Assembly: GCF_901709675.1 (NCBI RefSeq)
Contig: NC_051092.1
Coordinates: 15,230,991-15,294,990 of the forward strand
Reading direction: 5' to 3'
Origin: Syngnathus acus
Taxonomy: Eukaryota; Chordata; Actinopteri; Syngnathiformes; Syngnathidae
DNA length: 64,000 nucleotides
The notes below the pieces were generated by a model. It made no database searches, was not told where the DNA came from, and saw only the letters and a program-made list of their open reading frames with translations. Both the position numbers and the translations under genes were made by a program. Shown in pieces: positions 33,320 to 44,487 of this stretch (position 1 is the stretch's first letter; every line of letters begins with the position of its first letter).

Positions 33320-34417
33320 CAGGGGTGGCCAACCAGTCAGAGACTAAGAGCCACATTTTTTACTGTGTCATCGCAAAGAGCCACATCATACACATGAGCA
33401 CACATGAACACCACCCCCACACACACACGCACACAAACACGCACGCGCACACGCACACACACATACACACACACACACCCCTCTGCTCAGCCAAATTTAT
33501 TGTGTGACATTATTATGTCACGCACCAACATGATAATGACAAATTGACTCCTACAGTACTAAAACCACAGACCAAAGACCACATTTTCAACAATGAACAT
33601 TGTGTGCATTGTCTCACACAGACAAACTCTCAGTTCAACAAATTCCACAAACAAAAACATAATAAGTTTTTTCACTTACTATGTGTGGCGGGACAGACCA
33701 TTCGTTTGAGTTCGTCGTTTTCAGGAGACAAGATTTCAATAACGTCACTGAGGCATATTTTAACGAACTCCACTTCTTGTATGGCTTTTTAGTCCGTGCA
33801 ATGTTCCAAGCCAGTTGAAACAATGCAAGTGTGACAGTCTCTGAGTTCTTCGTAATTTTTTTGAAAAACTGTACCTATTTTTCTGCCTGACTTTTTAAAG
33901 TCTCCAAACTTGTGCTTGCGAAATTCAGTCCCTTTTGCAAAGTCCTTATCGATATTGGCATGAAGTGAGCTGAAGTGGCGCTGACCATTTGAAGCTTTTA
34001 AATGCGCCAATGACGTCCGACATATCAGGCAGAATGGCTTGCCATAGCGTTCAACAAAAAACAACTTTAACTCTGTTAAAAACGTCCTGTGTTCATCGTC
34101 ATATATTCGTTTAGCTGTGCATTTTTTCCTTGCCATTTTGGCAAGCGTCTTGTCAGCTTTTCTGGACCTAATGGGCCCCCGTAGTCACAGTCGCCATTCA
34201 TTAAAAAGCCAGCAAAACCAATCGCTCTGTTTGTCCCTCCTCCTTTGCGGGATTTCACCTCACGCGCATGCGCGTTTGACCAAAATACCATATTGAACTC
34301 AAGCGAAGCAAATACGCACGAAAAATAAACACAAATGTTGATATGAACGTAAAAGAGCCGCATGAAACTAGCCAAAGAGCCGCATGCGGCTCGCGAGCCG
34401 CGGGTTGGCCACCGCTG
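33320..34417 (-). mobile_element. hAT element H2, inverted copy of H1
   Basis: The same family as 29709-30801 lies on the opposite strand, flanked by its own perfect 8-bp duplication CTCTAGTC (33312-33319, 34418-34425). It carries the same 115-codon BED-like frame on the minus strand at 34136-33789, and the CA tract at 33415-33480. Different target duplications show that H1 and H2 inserted independently. Confidence 0.92.
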
Positions 34418-34425
34418 CTCTAGTC

Positions 34426-35116
34426 AGTGAAGCTTTCCACTGTGGCACATCTTGTTAGGTGCCCACCACAGTAATTACGTATTTGGCATAGTTTTGACAT
34501 TGGATGCCCATCCTGCTGCATCCCACTCATTTTAACACAGGCATTGGCTTGGAATTAAGGTCTGTCATACCCATTAGGATGTTAGAGTAGTGACTGCAAT
34601 TTGAACAGTGGTTATCTGTGAAAGGCAGCAATCCACTGCAATGTTCATCTGCACCAGTTGGAAAGCATTGCATGGTATTTGAAGATTGACTTTGTTGGTT
34701 TGTTTCCTTGTTTCCTTTATTTCTATTATTTTACTGTGCATTGTGTTTTGGCCTTGTTTGTTATTTACCCTGTTATCTCAAATAACATTTGCTCATTTGT
34801 GTTAAAGCAGAATTCAACCCAAGATGGCAAAAGTTCCAGATTAATCTAAAATTGACATATTTATATATTTATATTGTAGTCTACCAAGGATTTTAAAAAA
34901 TATGTTCAAAACATGGCATTTACTTGCCTAAGGGAGGAGCCATTTTTGCTCTCTAGTTGCAAGAATATGATGTATATCTGTCCATCTTACCCCCCAACAA
35001 ACAAACATGCACTCTAGCCGCCCCACCTTTGTAGTATGAGCACGTGTTAGCATGTTGCTGACATGCCTGGGTTTTGGTGTATGAACAAGTGTGAGAAATG
35101 TTCAGAGAATTGTTTC
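34426..35116. other. Unassigned interval with a SINE relic
   Basis: A short stretch near 34495-34530 (TTGGATGCCCATCCTGCTGC) resembles the conserved body of a fish SINE. The rest is AT-rich with no gene motif. Confidence 0.45.
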
Positions 35117-35347
35117 ATTTATTCGTTCGTTCGTTCGTTCATCCAAACTGCTTATTCTAGGGACATGGGTGTGCTGGAGCCTATTGCACCTCATAATCAC
35201 AGCTACAGAGAATTTCTAGTGGCCAATCGGCTTATCATGCAAGGTGGGGAGAACACGTAAAATCCACACAGGAAAGCCAGGGCGGGTACCGAACCCTGCA
35301 CCTCTGAATTGTGAGGTGGACATGCTACCAGTGCTCCATCATGACAC
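35117..35347 (-). repeat. SINE-like repeat, minus orientation, diverged
   Basis: It has a TTCGTTCGTTCGTTCATCC tail at the left end. On the minus strand it has the GGTTCGGTACCCGCC box-B-like region and the AATTGTGAGGTGGACATGCT head segment near the right end. It is more diverged than the other copies. Confidence 0.65.
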
Positions 35348-35738
35348 CTCCACTAATCGATATTCTTATTAATATTACATTTGTGAAATATGACTTAAGC
35401 AGAAAACAACCCCTTTTTATTCACCTCTGGGTGGATTGTGAGCATCACGTGACCAAAGCTAGAAAACTTTTGAGCCTGAACCTTTAAGCACTGTGGTGAT
35501 GTTTTTATTCAACAGCAATGGGCAGTACAAGGCAAATTGGGAGTCCCCGAAGATGGATAAAAAAGGGTGAAATATTCCTGCTTTATCTTAAAAGCTTACT
35601 GTTAATTTTTGACGACTTGCAATTTAATGTGTTATGCTTGGATCAGGGGCGGCACAGTGGTGGAATGGTTGGCAGCTCCAGCCTTCCTGTGTGGAGCTTG
35701 CATGTTCTCCCCGTGTTTGCATAGGTTTCATCCGGGTA

Positions 35739-37604
35739 CCGTATTTTCCGCCCTAAAAGGCGCACCGGGTTATAAGGCGCACCTTCAATGAACGGCCCAT
35801 TTTAAAACTTTGTCCATATATAAGGCGCACCGGATTATAAGGCGCATAAAATAGAAGCTATACTGCATCAAACTGAGGTTGACTAGGGTTGCGGTATGCA
35901 TCCACTAGCCAATAACCAACGAGCCCTCTGTAAACAATCGCGTTTCTCAAACAATCTCCTATAAAATGATCAGAACTGACTAAAGTTCGATCTAACGCAT
36001 TGGTACTACTTACCTATGTTTCCCTTCCATATCGATCCGTAGATTTACTCGAAACATTAACAGAGCAGCCTATTTTGACATGAAATAGCCTGGTACGTAT
36101 AGCAGCTATCGCAATAGCATTAGCCATCCGCAAAGTCTCACGAGCCTCAGCTCGCAATCTCCCATGAGCCTCAGCAAAGTGTAAACAATCGCGTTTCTCA
36201 AACGATATCCTATAAAATGATCGGAACTGACTAAAGTTCGATCTAACGCATTGGTACTACTTACCTATGGTTCCCTTCCATATCGATCCGTAGATTTACT
36301 CGAAACATTAACAGAGCAGCCTATTTTGACATGAAATAGCCTGGTACGTATAGCAGCTATCGCAATAGCATTAGCCATCCGCAAAGTCTCACGAGCCTCA
36401 GCTCGCAATCTCCCATGAGCCTCAGCAAAGTGTAAACAATCGCGTTTCTCAAACGATCTCCTATAAAATGATCAGAACTGACTAAAGTTCGATCTAACGC
36501 ATTGGTACTACTTACCTATGTTTCCCTTCCATATCGATCCGTAGATTTACTCGAAACATTAACAGAGCAGCCTATTTTGACATGAAATAGCCTGGTACGT
36601 ATAGCAGCTATCGCAATAGCATTAGCCATCCGCAAAGTCTCACGAGCCTCAGCTCGCAATCTCCCATGAGCCTCAGCAAAGTGTAAACAATCGCGTTTCT
36701 CAAACGATCTCCTATAAAATGATCGGAACTGACTAAAGTTCGATCTAACGCATTGGTACTACTTACCTATGTTTCCCTTCCATATCGATCCGTAGATTTA
36801 CTCGAAACATTAACAGAGCAGCCTATTTTGACATGAAATAGCCTGGTACGTATAGCAGCTATCGCAATAGCATTAGCCATCCGCAAAGTCCCACGAGCCT
36901 CAGCTCGCAATCTCCCATGAGCCTCAGCAAAGTGTAAACAATCGCGTTTCTCAAACGATCTCCTATAAAATGATCGGAACTGACTAAAGTTCGATCTAAC
37001 GCATTGGTACTACTTACCTATGTTTCCCTTCCATATCGATCCGTAGATTTACTCGAAACATTAACAGAGCAGCCTATTTTGACATGAAATAGCCTGGTAC
37101 GTATAGCAGCTATCGCAATAGCATTAGCCATCCGCAAAGTCTCACGAGCCTCAGCTCGCAATCTCCCATGAGCCTCAGCAAAGTGTAAACAATCGCGTTT
37201 CTCAAACGATCTCCAATAAAATGATCGGAACTGACTAAAGTTCGATCTAACGCATTGGTAGGTCTTACTTACCTATGTTTCCCTTCCATATCGATCCGTA
37301 GATTTACTCGAAACATTAACAGAGCAGCCTATTTTTAAATGAAATAGCCTCGCGGGTACAACAGCTATTCGGTGACGCCCCCTGACTCCAGTTGCCGTAA
37401 TGTTGGGAAGCGATGCGACCTTGTAATTTACTAGTCGTACTAAAACGTACTGAAACATTTTGGCAGAGCACTGTGTACAACCAGTATGGATCAACAAATT
37501 CATCAATTGATCCATATATAAGGCGCACTGGCCTATAAGGCGCACTGTCGGCTTTTGAGAAATTTTTAGGTTTTTAGGTGCGCCTTTTAGGGCGGAAAAT
37601 ACGG
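35739..37604. mobile_element. Mariner-like element with AAGGCGCACC ends and satellite interior
   Basis: The ends CCGTATTTTCCGCCCTAAAA and its exact inverse TTTTAGGGCGGAAAATACGG are flanked by TA. The subterminal motif TATAAGGCGCAC repeats several times at both ends. The interior is almost entirely a 251-bp tandem repeat and there is no transposase. It is related in plan, though not in sequence, to family M. Confidence 0.92.
35930..37350 (+). repeat. 251-bp satellite array (about 5.6 units)
   Basis: Units start with GTAAACAATCGCGTTTCTCA at 35930, 36181, 36432, 36683, 36934 and 37185. The period is exactly 251 bp in all five intervals. Copies differ at a few positions only. The last unit is truncated and diverges near 37340. 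Each contains CTCACGAGCCTCAGCTCGC and CCCATGAGCCTCAGC, an internal near-repeat. Confidence 0.95.
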
Positions 37605-37834
37605 TACTTCGGTTTCCTCCCACATCCCAAAAACATGCATGGTCGGCCGATTGGCCACTTCAAATTGCCCGTAGGTGTGAATGCGAGTTCGAATGGTAGT
37701 TTGCATATGTATGCCCTGTGATCGGCTGGCAATCAGTTCAGGGTGTCCCTCGCCTACTGGCCGAAGTCAACTGGGGTTGGCTCTAGCACCCCGTGACCCT
37801 CGTGAGGAAAGGCGGTTCAGAAAATGGATGGATG

Positions 37835-38765
37835 CTTGGATTAGACCAGATATGGGCAAGATACGGCCCGCGGGTCACATCCGGCCCGCAAAACCTGAAT
37901 AAATTGCACTAAACATTTTTTGGGATTATTTTCCCTGCAATGACTGTGTTTCGCCAGTAGACGGGGAAACGCCCGCCTGCGCATTTCCTCCCGGAAGTCG
38001 TGTCGGAAACCTCGGTGCACACTCACAAGTGCGTGTACGGAGTCAGTAAGTAGTACGGAACAGGTGTGCTCGATTTGGATCCCCGTGAGATTTTGTTCCC
38101 CCTGCTGCGGGAGCGCGCACGCCTTGTTTGGAAAGCGAAAAACCGATGCCGTACGGCGTCAGCACTATGTTGTTTTCAATAAAAACATGAAGACCTCACG
38201 TTTGCGTCAGTCAATTTTAATTTTTAGAAAGGATTATTCTCATTTGATGTCTTTAAGTTCATTCGCGTTCTGCCGTTGAAGCGGGGTGCATTCAAAGACC
38301 AGTCGTACAGACGGAACACTCAATCACTTCACCAAAAAGCAACGATTTAATTACGTGAGCTCTTTGAATAAACCTCGATGCAAAGAAACGCCTCTTTTTG
38401 GGTACCGTGAGTATATATTACAAAGGAGACTTTATACTTAATTGTGATAATCATTCATCCATCCATTTTATCACTCAGGTATTTTCAAAGCAAATTAATA
38501 TTGTTGCAATTATTAATTTGCTTTAAAATGCTTTAAAACACTATAGCAATGTCAAACGTGTTCATTTAAGAAAAAGCCACACGTTTTGTGATCAAATCTT
38601 TCATAACGAGAATGACTTGAGTGAATTGATTTGAATGAATAATTGAGAAGAAATTTCAGTTCTGGAAGCTCCTTTTGTCCCAAGCAAAGTGACAGGTGGT
38701 GGGGAGGGGGGATAAAAATTGTAACAGGAACTCTATAAAAAATGTCAACCTGTGAGAATTTGTGC
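37835..38765. other. Unassigned interval beginning with a hAT-like end
   Basis: Near 37848 the sequence CAGATATGGGCAAGATACGG followed by CCCGCGGGTCACATCCGGCC resembles the left end of a common hAT family. I cannot find its right end. The remainder shows no motif. Confidence 0.4.
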
Positions 38766-39250
38766 CCCCCTCCCATTTTGAGAACGGTGAGTCCTGGACA
38801 TCGACTGGCTTATTTACTGTCGTCCTGGGGGTCTGTTCAGGTTGTGTGGCAAATTCGAACAGGTTCCCTCATTACTAGGCTAGCGGCCCCGTGAGGATAT
38901 GTCCCCTCCCCCCCCTCATTTTGAGAATGGTGAGTCCTGGACTCCAACAGTTTTGTTTTTCTGTCTTCCTGGGGGTCTGTTCAGGTTGTGTGGTACATTT
39001 GAACAGGTTCCCTCATTCCTAGGCCAAATTACAGGGGGGGAACATATCCTCACGGCGGCCCCGTGAGGACATGTCCGCCCCCTCCCCCTCATTTTGAGAA
39101 CGGTGAGTCCTGGACTCCAACTGTTTTTTTTTCCTGTCTTCCTGGGGGTCTGTTCAGGTAGTGTGGCAAATTTGAACAGGTTGCCTCATTTCTAGCCCAA
39201 GTTACAGGGGGGGGAACACATCTTCACGGGTGCCCCGTGAGAATATCTTC
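38766..39250. repeat. Minisatellite, three long units
   Basis: Three units share CATTTTGAGAA, GGTGAGTCCTGGAC and CTGGGGGTCTGTTCAGGT, with a C-rich run before each. CATTTTGAG occurs at 38774, 38917 and 39090, so unit length is about 143 and 173 bp. Confidence 0.85.
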
Positions 39251-39529
39251 CCCCCCCTCCCCCATTTAAAACGGTGTATATGTAAATAAATGATTTGTGG
39301 ACTCATAACTGTACAATATTGGGTACTAAATAAATAAATGAACAAATAGATAATTTTGTTTTCCTTCTTTTGGTCAAACAATATTGTCTTGAATTCAAAC
39401 TTGTCACCGAAGCACCCATTTTACCCCACCATGTAAGTGCGCACTTAATGTCATTTCGCCATTTCTTTCCTGACAACAATCTCTTTGGATCAGATATTTT
39501 TTATTTTTTTATTTTTTTCTTCCTAGGAC
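39251..39529. other. AT-rich interval, nothing recognised
   Basis: No motif or element end is visible. Confidence 0.5.
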
Positions 39530-40134
39530 CGGGACCATCGGTCGAGGCCGGCGTAACTCTACGACGGCTTCCTGCTTATCCGGCCAGTGATGACCGGGTC
39601 CCTCGCCTTGGCCTTGCAGCCGCAACCCCTGTGGGGAGTCCGCTCCCTCGTGCTCGTCGGAACCAACGACTTTCGCCATGCTAGCCCCGTGGTGACCATC
39701 TGCACGTGCACCCGACTGGGTGCCCAGGACGCTTCTCACACATTTGCCTGCTTTGTGATGTTTTTCACCGATTCACGACCACGGTCCATTGGGCGCCGTT
39801 GAACTGGACTGCCCTTACACCTGTCTATGGACCCCGTGGAGGCTATTTTGTGTGTTTTGGGGTGTTCTCTTGTATTGAGGGGTGCTGGTTGGCCGCTGTT
39901 ACTTTTTTTCCTTTGTCTTTTAGCTTTGTTTTGCTTTGATGGCTTTTATTTGAGCACTTTCTGACTTTCTTTGTGGCGCCGTTGTGTGGCAGCCTTATGA
40001 GAGCCTATTGAGTTGCGCTCGTGCCATCTGTGTGTCTTTTGTATACCCACTCTGTGGTATGGATACTGCTGGGGCCTGAATTTCCCCACCCCTGGGGATC
40101 AATAAATATTCAATCAATCAATCAGTCAATCAAT
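39530..40134 (+). repeat. Probable LINE-type 3' end with TCAA tail
   Basis: The segment ends CACCCCTGGGGATCAATAAA followed by TATTC and a (AATC)n run, typical of fish non-LTR elements. Upstream frames on both strands lack RT motifs. The left boundary is approximate. Confidence 0.5.
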
Positions 40135-40281
40135 ACGCTGCCGCACAATGGACCCAACTGTTTACCAACAAATTATTGACTAATTTATGGAATGGAAAGA
40201 GCCAGAGACTCAAGGTCTGTCTGTATTAGTACTGTTTATTGAATTATATCTTGCAAAATTATCAATGAAGTTAAGAAGTTA

Positions 40282-40338
40282 AATGTCTTAATAATGTTGT
40301 TGGGCCAATTAGTGGCCCAACAACATTATTAAGACATT
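40282..40338. repeat. Perfect 26-bp inverted repeat with 5-base loop
   Basis: The left arm (40282-40307) ends GTTGTTGGGCCA, the loop is ATTAG, and the right arm (40313-40338) begins TGGCCCAACAAC. All 26 pairs match. It lies about 100 bp upstream of the first protease exon-like segment. Confidence 0.97.
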
Positions 40339-40439
40339 ATAACAATTTTATTAAAAAACTCAATTGGCATTCATTTTGTTCTTTACACATTTTATTGAAA
40401 TTATTGACAGAGGTATTTTTTTCTTCTGTTTATTTTTAG

Positions 40440-40505
40440 ATCAACCCGGTGGAATACAAGCTTTTAGTTGGAATTGTCAATGAGCATAATCATTGGAAGC
40501 TGGCG
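40440..40505 (+). pseudogene. Ulp1/C48-like protease pseudogene, His-block exon
   Basis: The 66-bp exon-like segment follows TTTTTAG and precedes GTAAAG. It encodes INPVEYKLLVG and NEHNHWKLA, matching the strand and HW motif that carries the catalytic histidine of Ulp1/SENP-type cysteine proteases, which process or remove SUMO-like proteins. It is 22 codons in phase 0 and continues in frame into the segment at 40633. Fish genomes have many Ulp1-domain genes, some carried by transposons, so I cannot say whether this was a host gene or element cargo. Upstream exons are not recognised. Confidence 0.7.
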
Positions 40506-40632
40506 GTAAAGAAATGTTTTAATGCCACAAGAGGGAGTAACATTACAGCAAAAAATATATAGTTATGTGCAAAATGTTTAATAGTTCATGCATATGAGTA
40601 ATAAAACCTCATATTTTGTGTTTAAAATATAG

Positions 40633-41354
40633 GTAATCATGCCAGGAGAAAAAAGGTCCTTACTACTTGATCTTCTTGGTGAGTCTCGAATGGACATTAA
40701 AAAATGCCTGGAATCAATGTCATGCTGTCGTGTTTTGTGAGTTGTTTTTGTCTTGTCCTGTTCGTCGTATTGTCACTTCCTGTTTTGTTTTGGTAACTCT
40801 CCTCTCGTTTCAGTTCGTGGGTCCTTCCTCTGTGCGTCAGGCCACTTGACTTCCCTGATCCCAATTGTGTGCACCTGTGTCGTTGGTCCTAATTGTCTGC
40901 ACCTGTGTCCTCACCCTTCTGTGTGTATATACCCTGCGTCTTCCCCTTGTCTTGTGCCAGTGCGTCTTGTCCCGTCTTGAACACTAGCGATTGCGTGAGT
41001 AACAGATATCCCCTTAGAGATCCTAGTTTAGAAGATCCCTTTTTGTCAAGCCTGAGCTCTGTGTTTTTTAGTTATGTTTTTTGCAACCGTATTTCCCTCG
41101 TTTTGAGGCGCTTTTGGTTTTTGCTGTCTCCAGCCTTTTTGTCCCTCGTTTTGAGGCGCTTTTGGTTTTTGCTGTCTCCAGCCTTTTTGTCCCTCCTTGT
41201 GAGGCGCTTTTTGTTTTTGCTGTCTCCAGCTTTGTTGTCCCTCCTTTTGAGGCGCTTTTTGTTTTTGTGCTGTCTTCAGCCTGTTAGCATAAACACCTTT
41301 TGTTGCACTCTGCGTCCGAGTCCTCTCCCTGATCCAAGTCTGACAATCAACCCG
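40633..41354 (+). pseudogene. Ulp1/C48-like protease pseudogene, Asp-block exon split by a solo LTR
   Basis: After TATAG at 40628-40632 the frame reads VIMPGEKRSLLLDLLGE, in which the LLLD aspartate is the expected second catalytic residue. The exon continues to 40717, where a 628-bp solo LTR intervenes. The last 4 bp of the exon (CCCG, 41351-41354) and a GTAAGC donor follow the LTR. Without the LTR the exon would be 89 bp and end in a split codon CG|G, which is exactly the phase at which the segment at 56335 starts. Confidence 0.75.
40718..41345 (-). repeat. Solo Gypsy LTR in a protease exon
   Basis: The 628-bp LTR runs TGTCATGCTG to CTGACA and is related to the Gypsy-1 LTRs (46507 and 52447), which lie in the opposite sense here. 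A perfect 5-bp duplication ATCAA is at 40713-40717 and 41346-41350. It contains a TATATA at 40926 and GCCAGTGCGT at 40956-40965. Near its right part a segment ending GTTTTTGCTGTCTCCAGC repeats about four times (41090-41280). The orientation given follows the convention that Gypsy-1 is minus; this LTR itself reads left to right on +. Confidence 0.88.
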
Positions 41355-41868
41355 GTAAGCACAGCTTCTGAGGTAAACTCAAGTCACTCATCATTGAATG
41401 CAAAGGTTAAGACATCATCCTGTTGTGAAGTGAAATTTATTTTTGAACATAAGATCGACCAAACACAATCATTTTTTTCACATAATTTCATGTTATGCCA
41501 ATAAGGCACATAAATCAACATGTTCAAAAAAGGAGAAGGAAGAAGCTATTGCTTGTTTTTTCCTCCCCCTTTTATACATCAACCTTCTCAACATGGTTGC
41601 TAATTAGTTTTTTCGAAGTACAGAAACCTGATTTATCGGAGGAAGATAATTTTAGAAATGAAAAGCAGTTTATACAATAATATTCTGGGAAGATAAATAA
41701 ATAAGATATGGACTATATAGCTGAAAACAGACAGGCAGAAGATTTCAATTACTATAATTTTCTAGTGTAAAATTTTTAAAGTGTTCTTTGAATTGGGCAA
41801 TGTTTACTTTCTTTGATCGTTACAGGTAACTTATTCCATAGCTTTACCCCCTTGACAGATATGCACAT

Positions 41869-42532
41869 CAGTGCCGGCTCTACGCAGGGGCAAGAGGGGG
41901 CGTTGCCCCCTCAAACAGATGTCCTGCCCCCTCGAATCAAACTTTTAAAAGTGAAAAATCCGCTGATAGAAACACACGTTAATCAGCCCCTTCTCTTCTC
42001 TCATGTCGGTGCAGTGTGTGTCCTCACACAGCCTGCTGTCAGGACTCCGCGCCCCTCCGTAAACATCCAATCACTGAGTATGCAAATGAGGCAAGACGCA
42101 GCCAGAGAGTGTCAAGTTACAGTCAGCGCGGTAGGAGTTGGAAGAAGCAGTAAAAACTCCACCAAACTCGTCGTAATGACCCGCGCGCGATATCACTAAT
42201 GACAACTCAAATAATAGTTAATATAACATTCATATTATGTTCCCCCCCTGAGAGATTGCCACCTTATTGTGGTCAGGGGGTTTGCGTGCCTCAGTGACCC
42301 TAAGAGCAATACCAGCAGAAGCTTTAATCTTCAGGTGGGACACCCAAGCTGGACAGGTCTTAGTGTAGAGGCCTGACAGAGTGCAATCCACTTCTCCAGG
42401 TTGAGATCTGGACACACAGCTAACAACTGCCGTGAAGAAAACACTAACAGTGTTAAAAATGTGTAAAAAACAAAAAGAACATGCCCCCTTCACGTTTCTG
42501 ACTGCCCCCTCTTATGTGCATTCCTAGAACCG
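41869..42532. mobile_element. hAT-like element in LINE-B
   Basis: The left end CAGTGCCGGCTCTACGCAGG and the right end CTAGAACCG are imperfect inverses. Flanks share GCACAT. LINE-B-like 3' sequence appears on both sides. The interior (about 42240-42470) has another old repeat with CCACCTTATTGTGGTCAGGG. No transposase is seen. Confidence 0.55.
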
Positions 42533-43130
42533 CACATGCTTTTCAGGGTGGTGCGCACCTTAGGTTGTAAAAGATTCTCTCCCCTTCTTAGACTGTAAAC
42601 ACTTTCTCTTTCTATGAAGCATTTTTGTATATTATTAGGGAGTCATTTTTTTTTAGCTTTATAAATAATTTGTGCGGTCTTGAAATCTACCAAATCCATA
42701 AATTTTAATGTTTGTAATTTAATAAATAAATTATTTGTATGTTCACAATAGCCAACATTGTTGATAATTCTAATTGCCTTTTTCTGCATTGTGCATACTG
42801 TCTTTAGGGTGGTTTTGTAGGTATTGTCCCATACCTCAACACCATAGGACATGTAAGGAAGGAGCAGTATAAAGTGTACATTGTTTTCTGGTTCAGTAAG
42901 CGTCTGACTTTACAAAGTATACCCACGGTCTTTGCCAATTTTGAACAGATGCTTGCGGTTTCCAGCTGAGACTGTGGTCAATTATTACTCCCAGAAAGGA
43001 GTTTTCATAAACTCTTATCTAATCTGGTGTTATCACACAATACTTCAATAGTTATGTCTTCTGGGATTTTTCGTTTCCCAAAGATCATAAAATTGGTTTT
43101 CTTTATGTTAAGAGATAATTTTCTTTTTTT

Positions 43131-44412
43131 TTTTAAAGTCCCAATGATCGTCACACACACATCTGGGTGTGGTGAAATTTGTCCTCTGCATTTAACACAG
43201 TGCTTCTCAATTATTTTCTGTTACGCCCCCCCTAGCAAGAAGAAAACTATTCGCGCCCCCCACTCCCCACCGTGACTATCCATCTCTGCATAACATTTTA
43301 TCCTTATTAACATTAAAGAAAAAAAGAAAGACATATGGTCAAACTTACAAAGAATAACTATCAAATCGTGTTTTAAGTCTGCAACAGAAAATATTTTAAG
43401 TGCATCAATGCCTGAAATTAAGAATAAATAAATCCTTGTTTAAACTGTAAACATGTTTGACCAACTAATTGCACCATTGCAAAATTAAATCAAATCAATA
43501 AATAATATTTAATAATTATAATAACTAATAAACTACAAAAACTAAAAAAATAATAACTTATTTATATTCACTTCAGCAACATTAACTCAGGAGCACATTC
43601 AGCACGTTTTCGCTGAAAAAACTCAAGTGGCTTATCGGCGTGATCGGGGTGTAACGTATTTAAGTGACGCGCCAATTTATTTGGCTTCATGCTGTCCGCT
43701 GCGAGCATTTTTAGACACAGCAGACACATCGGTCTTTCCTCTTCTCCAACTGTACTCACAGTGAAGCCAAGCGCTAAATACGCTTCGTCGTATTTCCTCG
43801 TCTTAGCTTTCGGCTGACTTTCTTTTGTTTCATTATCTTTGTTTCTCTCCGCTTTTCTTTTCATCCCTGTTAAAAACTTTTTCATGTTGGTGGTTATGTT
43901 GAATAACGGAGGCTATAGACGGGACGCAGTCGGAGCTTTCTGTTGACTCAACACTGCTAACCAAGGCAAACCTGTTGTCTTGTAAGTCGTAAAATGTTGC
44001 ACTGTCGCAAACGTGACAGAAGTAACAATGAGAGCGCCACTGCCGCCTACTGTAGTAAATGCGCAATTACACTTTATTCTAGTACTGCCAAAAAAAAAGC
44101 CTGTTCCCCAGGGTCACACGCGCCCCCCCAGGTATTGCACCGCGCGCCCCACTATTTGAGAAGCACTGATTTAACCCATCCCCGTGTGATTTTGATCCAT
44201 CCCCTGGGGGAGAGGGGAGCAGTGAGCAGCAGCGGTGCCGCGCTCGGGAATCATTTGGCGATCTAACCCCCCGATTCCAACCCTTAATGCTGAGTGCCAA
44301 GCAGGGAGGCAATGGGTCCCATTTTTATAGTCTTTGGTATGACCCGGCCGGGGTTTGAACCCACAACCTTCTAGTCTCAGGGCGGACACTCTACCACTAG
44401 GTCACTGAGCTA
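43131..44412 (-). repeat. tRNA-derived SINE split by a hAT
   Basis: On the minus strand the head at 44412-44335 reads like a tRNA gene: GACCTAGTGGTAGAGTG (box A region) and GGTTGTGGGTTCAAACCCC (box B). The body continues to 44169 and resumes below 43197 with CACACCCAGATGTGTGTG. A partial + strand copy lies at 53632-53775. The tRNA-like part is a SINE promoter, not a functional tRNA gene. Confidence 0.8.
43198..44168 (-). mobile_element. hAT element with ZBED-like N-terminal frame, nested in SINE
   Basis: The ends CAGTGCTTCTCAA and TTGAGAAGCACTG are inverse, with 8-bp flanks ATTTAACA/ATTTAACC. A 105-codon minus-strand frame at 43885-43568 reads KYDEAYLALGF, RPMCLLCLKML and KLARHLNTLHP. This matches the N-terminal zinc-finger region of ZBED5-type hAT transposases. 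The catalytic domain is missing, so it is non-autonomous. Confidence 0.85.
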
Positions 44413-44487
44413 GTCACTGAGTCAAACCACAGTTTTAGCTTGGCAAGCTTATCAGAAACATTCTTCATCAGTTGTCGGTTCTCACCT

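Larger units (their letters stand above)
35645..37834 (+). repeat. SINE-like repeat split by a TA-flanked element
   Basis: The head GGGGCGGCACAGTGGTGGAA runs to TTCATCCGGGTA at 35738. The body resumes at 37607 with CTTCGGTTTCCTCCCACATC and ends with AAATGGATGGATGC. The two pieces rejoin exactly at a TA, which is duplicated by the insertion. Confidence 0.85.

Noticed and set aside
35930-37350. CRISPR-like regular repeats
   Set aside because: The whole 251-bp unit repeats with no variable spacers, and it lies in a eukaryotic transposon.
40893-41504. 203-codon frame
   Set aside because: It lies mostly in the solo LTR and its FEALL-like internal repeats are LTR tandem repeats.
44335-44412. tRNA gene
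   Set aside because: Box A- and box B-like segments are joined to a SINE body and tail; a complete cloverleaf is not supported.
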